Assembly (NCBI RefSeq): GCF_003369915.1
Contig: NC_046675.1
Span: 2,728,001-2,792,000, forward strand
DNA from: Drosophila miranda
Lineage: Eukaryota > Arthropoda > Insecta > Diptera > Drosophilidae
Reading direction: 5' to 3'
Length of the DNA: 64,000 nt
Made by a program: the position numbers and the translations under genes. The notes under the pieces are model-generated. The model did no database searches, was not told the DNA's origin, and saw only the letters and a list, made by a program, of their open reading frames with translations. Of the stretch, positions 55,345 through 64,000 are shown piece after piece (position 1 is the stretch's first letter; each line of letters opens with the position of its first letter).

Positions 55345-56928
55345 ATATTCTCTGAAAATAGTCCCAACCGGAACTACTGGACAGCTGAAACACTAAGTAC
55401 TTGATCGGTTGTTTTTATATATCTCTATAGCAGTGAAAATAAGACAATAAACATCAAGCTGTTCCAATTTTAGTATATGTTCTGCCGAATCACGAATCAC
55501 GAGCAACAAGTTGAATCAGAATTAAAAACCAAGAGTTGAAGTTGTCGTATTTGTCCGTTTTATTTACAAATTATTCTCCGAGCAGTCATACAAAACTGCA
55601 ATCTGTTTGAAACTTGGGCAGAAATAAACAGAATTTAGAGCTACGGTAGCGGATACTAACATATGATCACATTGTTGTACATACGAGTATTCTGAGTTAT
55701 GGATTGAATTCGAATGTTACCTGAATATTGTCTTTCATTACTTTGATAAGGTTCGCACGGCAATGCTTTCAGCTCAGCTCAGCTCAGCTCAGATCTATTC
55801 TATTCAGGTCTGTCTCCTCTCCACCACTCGGTGTGTGCTCCTCTGATCTTCCCACCTCTTCTTCTCTCCCCGACTCAGACCCACTACAATCGATGTCAAC
55901 GATTTATGAGCACCTTTCATAACACTTCATTAGTTACATTTTTGGTAGAATTTATAGCGCAATTGCAATCGGAAAACGTTTAACGAGCTTGTTCTGGGCA
56001 TTCGCTGATGGCTGGCAAGAGAGTGGGGGATCCGCATTTGGTCAGAGCAATCGGTGGCAACAAGTGCGCGATGCGATGGCGCAACATGAGTCCAGTAGTG
56101 CCGCGTTGCGTCTTCGTTTCCTCGTGTGTCTGCCTGTGGCAGCAACAGAAATACTATGCTACCAACACGAGAACCAATTAACGTCGATTTCCCCCCCAAC
56201 CAACCCACCAACCCCCCTTATGAAATGGCTTGAAATATTTGGCGCTGCTAATAGAGCTTAAATGGTAATGTGGTTCAAGGTTTTATACGAGTCTATCTAG
56301 AGTCAGTGGAGATCTTCTTCGAGGCGTTGCACTCGTACTTTCTATGTCTATGTACTATGTACTGTAAGTCCAGAACCGGCCGCAGAGCATAGATAGAGGC
56401 TTCTGTTCAGCAGGGCACATACGTAGTGTTGCTATGAGAACACTTTGAACAGAAAACTTGAACCAATACCGACCATGAATACTGGAAATATCGTACGCTA
56501 CGGCAAAACCATTTAAGGACAACAAATATTTAATTTAAGATAGTCAATTAAAATGTAACAAGTTCTTTATTTAATAATTTTCATTAAAATATTTACTTTA
56601 AATATGAACAGTAAATTTAAGTAGTAAATAAATGTAAGCATGAAATATAATTATGATATGAAAAGCCTAGCTATGTATGCACGCTCGTAGCTAATATATT
56701 GATATACATGATCGTAGTGCTTTTTTCCAAGAACCATTCTGAAGATTAAGCTATTGCTATGATTAATTTGTTGTTAGAGCTATTTCTGTTTCCATTTATT
56801 GAAGACATACATATTTTATGAGTTTATAAGTTTCTTTCTCAAGAAGTTTTCACTTTCAATTTACCACTGCCTTCCGCTATGTCTATCAACAGACAGTTGA
56901 ACAATAATTTGTTGTGCAACTGCTACTA

Positions 56929-56988
56929 CCATCCATCCATCCATCCATCCATCCATCCATCCATCCATCCACCCATCCAACCATCCAT
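56929..56988. repeat. (CCAT)n microsatellite
   Basis: About 15 consecutive CCAT units with a few single-base differences near the right end. Confidence 0.95.
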
Positions 56989-57789
56989 TTGTTCGTTCCG
57001 TTTCTATACTAAAATGCATTTCTCTTAATTGACTTAACGTGACTTGGACTTGAGAAAAACCAATTACAAAGCTACATTAATATCTGGCAACAATTTGCTG
57101 CTGCTGCTAGCTTTTGAGTAATACAATTTTTCAAGTGGCATGCAACCGAAAATTTTAATTAAGAAAATCCATGGCTTAGCTCCTGGGGGTGGCAGGTGGG
57201 TGGCGTGGGCGTGGGGCTTTGGCGGCGTATGCAGAAAAATAATCTTATCAAACATTTTGGCAATTAATTTGCTAGGGACAGAGAGAGAGAAAGAAACCAA
57301 AACAGAAAACAGAAGCTGTTCTCCTACGGGCGGCTGGCTGTATGGCCTACCGCTTGAACGACTGTCCATAAAAGCATTTTAATTTCTTAATTTACCACAA
57401 ACTATAAATCATGGCCTTAGGTGTTTTGGCCATATAATGTAAGCCAGCTGTAAGCAGCAGTGGCATTCGGTTTAAGGCATTCGCATTCGCACCATTTTCC
57501 ATCATTTCGCATTTGCTATGGAAATGCCTGCCATCTCTCTGCCAGCCTCTCTCTCTCTGCCCCTTTCTGTGGCAGCTGGGGTGTTGTAAAAATACCAAAA
57601 ATACCAGACAACCGTGTTGGTCACGTCTGCAGTGGTCTGCCGCTGCCGCAGGCAAGCCGCTTCATTAGGTGATGCTTGTACATATTAATTAAAATGTGTA
57701 TCCCATGGATACATGGAAACACATATGTCCATTGGCTGCCCGTAGATGGTTCGGCCACTAAATCATCTCCAAAGTCTTTGGGTCTGCTT

Positions 57790-58410
57790 GCACTGCTTTC
57801 GCATATGGAAATCGTTGCAACATTGCCACTGCAGCACTCTGCTTGGCTATGTTTGCGTTAATTGGCAGCACTTTCTGGGGGCCATGCGCTGTTGGTGTGG
57901 TCCAATCGTCGGGCCAAGAATGATTTCAAATTTAAATCTCACACTTGCAAGGAAAATCTCATTAAATCAAGAGATTAATTTACCATTTAGTTTACGTTTA
58001 GGGGATTAGTCAGCCATTTATTTGAACTGCTTGCGCATATGGAAATAATTGAAGCACTGCGCGAATGTTGCACTGCTTGCTATTTTTGCGTTAATTGGCA
58101 GCAAGTGCTTGGAGTGAAAGAAAAAGAATGATCAGAATTCGAATTTAAAAACCTAAAAAAAAAAATACCATTCATTTTCAAGATTTATTGAATTTTTAGT
58201 GTACTTGTTTTATGAGAATCATTTGGAATTACTATGGAGTAAGCACCACTTTCCTCATATCAAAATCATTCCAACATTACGGCCAGTTGTTCTGTTGCTT
58301 GTTCCTGCGGCCTGGCTGCCACCACTTTATGGCCGCACAAAAGAATTCAAATTAAATTTAACAATTAAACAAGAAATTCCATTCAGTTAAGAGATCAATT
58401 TCCAGAGCAC
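57790..58410. repeat. Degenerate tandem array, about 210-230-bp unit, two to three copies
   Basis: The words CTGCTT(T)CGCATATGGAAAT, TTTGCGTTAATTGGCAGCA, AAGAATGAT and AAATTTAAA-type sequence recur in the same order at about 57793-57965 and 58026-58150. A weaker third copy follows at about 58240-58410 (TCATATCAAAATCATTCCAACATT, AAAGAATTCAAATT, GAGATCAATTTCC). The units are clearly related but considerably diverged. Confidence 0.65.
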
Positions 58411-60792
58411 ATAAATCAAGGAAATGTCAGAAATTTGCCATGTCTTGTTGCGTTTTGTGGTCCGGGCTAGGCCGGGCCGGGTATTGGCTCTGGCTCTGGC
58501 CAAATTAATGCAATTTTGTGTAAATTACTCATTAAAAATGAAATAAATTTCCGTTGGAAGGCATAAATCACGCCGCATAGAGTGCAACGAGAGCCACAAG
58601 CCAAAAAAAAAAAAAGAAACAAAAAATCCCCCAAGACTTCGGATTCGAACATTCGAAACAAAAGTCTCGATTACCCTAGACTCGAGTTGTAAATGAAATG
58701 AGGGATAGAGCTGGAGAGGGGTGTGGAGGGGAGGGGACTCCAATTATACATATATATGTGTATGTATTTTATTGCTAATGTGAGCTTGTCAGATCTGCCT
58801 CGAGTGTCCAGCACGGCTGTCCAATATGTTCGAGGCCTGTCCACATCAATTAAAAGCGCATTTGACAATGATATTTATACTACTTCGGTATGGTTTGGTC
58901 TCGTTTGTGTTCGGTATTGGCTACAGCATAGGTTATGGCTTTGGCTTTGGCTTTGGCTTTGGCTTTGGGTTATTCCTGTGATTTAGTTGGGAACGGTTTT
59001 CCAAGTTCGGCAGACCAAACCAAAAACATATGTATGTTGAAGAGTCTCAAAATGATTGGCCAAAATTAGTTTGCGGTCTGCTGCTGCTGCTGTTGGTGCA
59101 ACATTGTTGCAGTGGCAAACAGCAGTGGCAACAGCAGCAGCCTGTTGGGGAGTCAGTCAGCGTCTAGCAGCAAATTATCAGCGGCCAAAAACAAATGTGC
59201 AAAATGTTTGAATTCGTAACAAACACACACATACATATACACATACACACAATGGCCATATTTGTTTGGGCCGAAAACTAATGACGTGGCTAGCTGCATG
59301 GCTGGGTCTGGGTCTGTGTTGTTTTAATTGTGAAATGCATTGCAATAAATTGCAAGATGGCAACAAAAAAAAAAACAAAAACTAACCAGCCAGCCCCAAT
59401 AGTATCCTGAAGTGCAGTGCAATTCAATTACAGCTCAATTTCAGAGCAGCAGCAGATACAACAGTAGTAGTAGCAGCAGATACAACAGATACAGATACAG
59501 ATACAGAAACAGCAGCCAACTGAGAGCTATGGCCATTTAGAGAGTACGGCGACAATTTGTTTATGGAACCGCCGCGGACTTTAAATGGTTCGGTGCATAA
59601 ATCACTCGGTCTCGCTCCGATCAACCCCAATTGTCAATTGCCAATACTCGTATCTCCCTGTAATTGGGTATCTCCCTGCTGGCTCCGCCTCAACGGCCCA
59701 GGCCCAGGCCCAGGCCTATACTCGCAGACATCATACAACCACCCACCCATCCAATAGATCCGATCCTCTTCCTTCAGCGGCTGTCCATGGCAATTTGCAT
59801 GAAGCTCTGATCTATTTACAATTGGAATGGCGTGCTGCCCTCGGGACTGGATGGTGGCTGCTACATGCTGCATGCTGCATGCTGCAGAGTTGCTAACTGC
59901 TGCCACTTAATTTCTTAATTTCATATTGCGTGTGCTGTACTGTACCCTGCCCTGGCAGCCGTGTACACTGTACCGTGTCCGTCTGTACTAATGACATCAT
60001 TTGCTGGCCTAGGCAGAAAACAAGTTGCAAGAAAGCTAGACAACACCAACAGCAAGGGGCAAGATGTCCAGCGAACAAACACCAGAAGTTGAGATGCTCT
60101 ACAATCGATATCAACGCAAAGGAAATGTTCTGCAACTCGAATAAACCCAAGAATCAAGGAATAAGTCGGATGCTCTGTTTTCTAGAATGTATTGATGTTA
60201 CACTTTCCACAAGAAAATGCTCTGCAAGGAGGGCCCAAAGAAAATGTGGGCACAAGGCTCCCCACCTATCTATATATATATCTTATTACCAGATCTATAA
60301 TTCTTTTAGGCCTGCTGCAAACTTTGCAGCAAAGTGCATAGTGTTATCCTTGTGGCTGAGGCTCAACAAGTGGCACATTGCATGTGGCAGCCATGTGCTT
60401 GCAACACACTACTCGCACATATGTACGTCCGAAGCGTAACTCATAAATGTGGCCAAGGCAAACGCAAAACGACTTCCTGCTCCTCGAACATGTCATGACT
60501 CGCTCGGGAGCAGCAGCAGCAAACATGCAACAACACACACACACACACACACACACACTAGTGGCACCGCAGCGTGTTTCGTGCACGCAGGCGCCTCCTC
60601 TTCACCAAAAGTCAGTCTGCCTCATCTTTTGCGGCCTCTTCAGTCAATAAAAATCTCTGGCTAAAAAATGTTGCCTTGCGAAAATCCCAGACCCAATCGC
60701 AACAGCACTCCATGCCGCATGCCAACATGATTTTTCCTTGCTTTTTCATTATTGTATTGCGACATTTTTGCAGCTCTGCGAAATCAAAGCAT

Positions 60793-60793
60793 G

Positions 60794-60840
<47 letters not shown>
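60793..60840. repeat. (CAG/CAA)n microsatellite
   Basis: Run of CAG and CAA triplets in non-coding DNA. Open frames through it are low-complexity artefacts. Confidence 0.9.
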
Positions 60841-60841
<1 letters not shown>

Positions 60842-63654
60842 TGCAACACAGCAGCAGGGGCAGCAGCATCATCATCAACGACATCTCTCTGTGCAACATG
60901 GAGGCGACGCTTGCAACAAATCGCTGGCGAAAAATGTGCGCGCGATAAATTTATGTTGGCAACATCAAATCGACGTAAATTACGCGACGCCTGGTTACCA
61001 GGCTGCCAGGCGGCGCTTTGGCTGTTAAATTCTTGCCACAAATCTGGGAGGGGGGGACCGAGAGCAGGAGCAGCAGCAGCAGCAGCAGAGGCGGAGTCAT
61101 AGACTGGGGCACCACGAGACAGAAATACAGAAGATAGAGAGAGAGAGAGCGAGAGCGAGAGAGAGGGGAGCTGTAAAGATGTAGTGACTCTAGCAACACA
61201 TTAATTCGCGCGTACTTAACACGACCGAGCGGTACGTATACATAGTCGAGATTCAAGTTGTTGCAGCTCTTTGCTGCAGGTTGTCATCCCATCTGTAATA
61301 CAAACGCATGCCTCAATTGGTGGCAGGAACACTCTCAGCAGAGGAGGGCAGAGCCGGAGCTAGAGCTAGAGCCAGAGCCAGAGCCCGAGCGAAGAAGCTG
61401 CCGGCGCAAATTGCTGTTTGTAATTGATTTAAATACGTTGACGTTGCGTGGCAAATAACTCAAGCTTCCAGATTGCAGCAGGTTGCAAGTTGATTATATA
61501 GCCCCGGACATGGCTGCTTAATTGCTGCCACAACCCCAGAGCTTTGGGGCCAAATTGCTCTGTGGAGTATTCAGTTTGATTTGGAGAAAAGAAAGCATAT
61601 TCTTGCATGAACCATTGAATAATCCGCTAACTATGTTAATAATATTATTTTTATTGGATATTTGGTATAAGGCAAAAAATCACCTGTCGAAAAACATCTC
61701 TGCTGGCATTACCATTATCTGGCTGTTCAGTTGTATTTTTATTGGCGTGAAAGTCAAAGAGCCAAAAGTCTCGGGACAACAGTCAATTATCGTTTTGATT
61801 TATGCCCCAGTGCCGAAATGGGGATAGTATTCATAAGCGCTGCGCTTTTCACCATTTCTTCTCATCAATTATCATAAATACAAACAAATTTGCAATAAAC
61901 TGCACAGCAGCACGCAGTGGAAAAAGGCAATTTCCCCCAGCCGGGGTTCAAAGGCAAACCCACAGGCAGCGGACAGCAACGGAACGGCAACGGCAACGGC
62001 AACAACTTCAATTACAATCACGTCAACATCATTTTCAACGCAACGAGATATATTTCTATTAGCCGATTTAATGTCAGCATAATTAATCACATCCAATAAT
62101 GTTCAACGACCAACAGAAACAGCAACAGCAGCAACATGGCCAACAGCAACATGAGGTACAGCAACAGCAGCAACATCTTCAGGGTCAACAGTTCGTGGTG
62201 CACCTTTTCCACCAGAGAGCTGAGCGGTTTTAGTGTGGACCCAAGAGTCCGAGACCGAGACCGAGACCTTCACACTTTTGTTTATTGGCCACAATGCGTA
62301 GGTTGTAGCCATGGGCATTTTATATGGCTTGAACTTGGTGGAAGATGAGCGAGAGGCTGGCTCCCAGGACAGCTGGACCGCCGGACAGCTAATGCAATTT
62401 GATTGTTGGCACCGGTGTTGGTTGGCCAAGACGAATTTGTTGGCCAGATAACGTTGGCAGATTCATAATTGCCAAAGCATGAAAAGAAATTCGTTTTGGA
62501 AATGGTACGAATAAATATAAATACAAAAAGAAAATGATACGAAAATCTTGTGGATAAAATTGTAGTTCATTTGAGGAAAGTTGTTGCTGCTTAAGGAAAA
62601 CTGTAAATTCTAAGAAATTATAGAAATAGAAAATATAAACTTTGAGTTTTATCGAATGTATTTACATTATTATAGCATCTAGGAATCTCGCATTACGTTG
62701 TGAATGTTGTAATTTGTTATTTAAATCATAAAGGAAGTCTCGTAGATTCCATAACTGTTCGTAATAGTTTAATAGTCATTGAATAATTTGTCCATAATTA
62801 TTTTTATGGGCAAGTCGAGCTGCGTTTGGGCGTTTCCCTATCAGATTCTGGATCAAAGTTTCGTATTTTTTTGTATTTTGTTTTCGGCTTATGATTTATT
62901 TGGCAAAAACACTTTTATTGGCATTTTCAACACGCTGATGACTATCAATTTGCACAAATTAAAAATTAATTGCAAATTTATAGCTTTTAATTTACTTATC
63001 GTTTGATTTATGACCCACAAATGCAGCCGAAACACATTTTTATGATTTAAAGCGCACACAGATTTTCTTTAGTTTTATTTCTCTCTTTTTTTTCGGTGAT
63101 CTAGTTGTCTGCACTTAAAATATTTAAGAGCCAAGCAATTTAGCCGATTTGCAGGTAATTGCAGGTTTTTTTTTGCATTTTTATTTCGTTCGTTCATTTA
63201 GGCTGATAAAAAAGCAGTCCGACTTGAGCGGAAGCGGCATGTCAACGCGAGGTGAACATTCATTTTGAGCCAAAGATGATAAAAACTAAATTAAACATTA
63301 AAATGAACATCGAAATGCAATTTGCAAACAATTTTACTTGCATTTTCCTAACGATATTCCAATTTATTCGAATACAAGCCGGGGCAGAAATTATTCAAAA
63401 GCAAAACGATAAAAGGCAAACGACTGGCGACTGGCGAGGTCTGGACAATTGTTTTTGGGCCAGGCCCAGATCACTGGACCATTGCCACCAGCACTGAGGG
63501 AGGCAGGCCGGAGTCGAGGCATAGGCATTCGAGGCAGTTGGGAAAAATGCAACAATAAATCTCATTTTATGCAGAGCGCAGAACCAGCGGCCCTTTTATA
63601 GGTAACGCTAATGTGGCCCAAAATTGAACTTGACATTTGAATGCCCAATTAACC

Positions 63655-63735
63655 ATGACGTCGTCCAGCGGAGCCGAGACGAGCGTCCTGGACATGTCCA
63701 TGCAGGCACTGATGCCAATGCCGATGCCTTTTCAG
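63655..63735 (+). CDS. Candidate first coding exon of a gene running off the right edge
   Basis: An ATG in a good fly context (AATTAACCATGAC) opens 27 codons of G+C-rich, C/G-third-base sequence (MTSSSGAETSVLDMSMQAL, then Met/Pro repeats) inside A+T-rich DNA. It ends at CAG followed by GTCAAG, a possible though poor donor. A TATA-like TTTTATAGG lies at 63594-63602. No family is recognised. If unspliced, the frame runs on to 63855 into a TGC-repeat and looks less like protein. Confidence 0.27.
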
Positions 63736-64000
63736 GTCAAGTTTTTCGGGCATTCCAATGCTCCGCTTGCGTTATGCTCTGCCCCGCTTTATTGGAGTAA
63801 TTCGGGGACGGGACTATGGAGTGTCGCTTCCTGCTGCTGCTGCTGCTGCTGCTAATTAACCCACTTTCTAACACGGCTCGACCTTTTTTCGTATTCCTCT
63901 GTATCGTATCTCGACGAGTATCTCAGACTGGAGCTTTAATCTCTGCCATTCGAATCGCAGTGGTAAAAATTTGCTTGTCATAAAAACAACATAAACTGGC
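63736..64000. other. Right-edge DNA
   Basis: Holds a (TGC)n run at about 63832-63854 and then A+T-rich sequence. Nothing else is identified. Confidence 0.5.

Larger units (their letters stand above)
55345..63654. other. 8.3-kb gene-poor region, microsatellite-rich
   Basis: No convincing protein gene. Simple repeats: (CTCAG)n 55769-55791, (CCAT)n 56929-56988, (TTTGGC)n 58936-58969, (GGCCCA)n 59695-59716, (AC)n 60532-60558, (CAG)n 60793-60840 and (GA)n 61135-61168. A degenerate tandem array lies at 57790-58410 (separate entry). TTAATTGG-type homeodomain-like words are frequent. The character is that of upstream or intronic regulatory DNA for a developmental gene to the right. Confidence 0.5.

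Noticed and set aside
55930-56261. Short frames on both strands near 56 kb
   Set aside because: Overlapping, no conserved motifs, and composition like the surrounding spacer.
56929-56988. CRISPR-like regular spacing
   Set aside because: It is a plain CCAT microsatellite without spacers.
60738-61102. Gln/Ala-rich frames over the CAG repeat
   Set aside because: All frames are open because of the triplet repeat. There is no recognisable protein on either side.

Overview
The window is nuclear DNA from a fly of the genus Drosophila. The evidence is short introns (57-75 nt) with GT-AG ends, A+T-rich spacers rich in simple repeats, and proteins matching Drosophila genes along most of their length: polybromo, lilipod, Saf-B, niki, RabX4, Souji and RpS3. 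Codon and microsatellite character and the mixed gene order suggest a species outside the melanogaster subgroup. The obscura group is possible, but this is a guess.

Left part (1-12 kb): the 3' exons of an ETS factor (Ets96B, + strand), a nuclear-looking 316-aa protein of unknown role built on an internal duplication (- strand), and the complete polybromo gene (- strand), the PBAP chromatin-remodelling subunit. Middle (12-29 kb): lilipod (- strand, 4.2-kb first intron) carries a TPR protein gene nested on the opposite strand and has a GC-AG intron. It is followed by a LYR-motif mitochondrial assembly factor (+), the PPIL4-type cyclophilin/RRM gene (-), and Saf-B (+).

Right-middle (29-43.7 kb): the NIMA-type kinase niki with RCC1 repeats, RabX4, the intronless CTLH E3 subunit Souji/MAEA, and two tandem secreted M13 peptidases (all - strand), then RpS3 (+). 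Right (46-64 kb): an M14 carboxypeptidase (-), a full-length ABCA transporter (-), and about 8.6 kb without a convincing gene apart from one candidate first exon near 63.66 kb.

How the genes relate: most of the left and middle genes are housekeeping or chromatin genes whose upstream DNA carries Drosophila housekeeping core-promoter motifs (DRE, Ohler motifs 1, 5 and 6). The three secreted peptidases instead share a GATA site 70-90 bp upstream of their start codons, which suggests gut expression. I see no operon-like or novel multigene system. The most unusual signals are a dispersed repeat found in two diverged copies directly upstream of Saf-B and RpS3, the nested gene whose likely poly(A) signal lies inside a host coding exon, a candidate acidic-residue-specific carboxypeptidase, and a degenerate tandem array near 58 kb. 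Exon joins were chosen by hand from splice signals, frame and family similarity. For every complete gene the summed exon length is a multiple of three.
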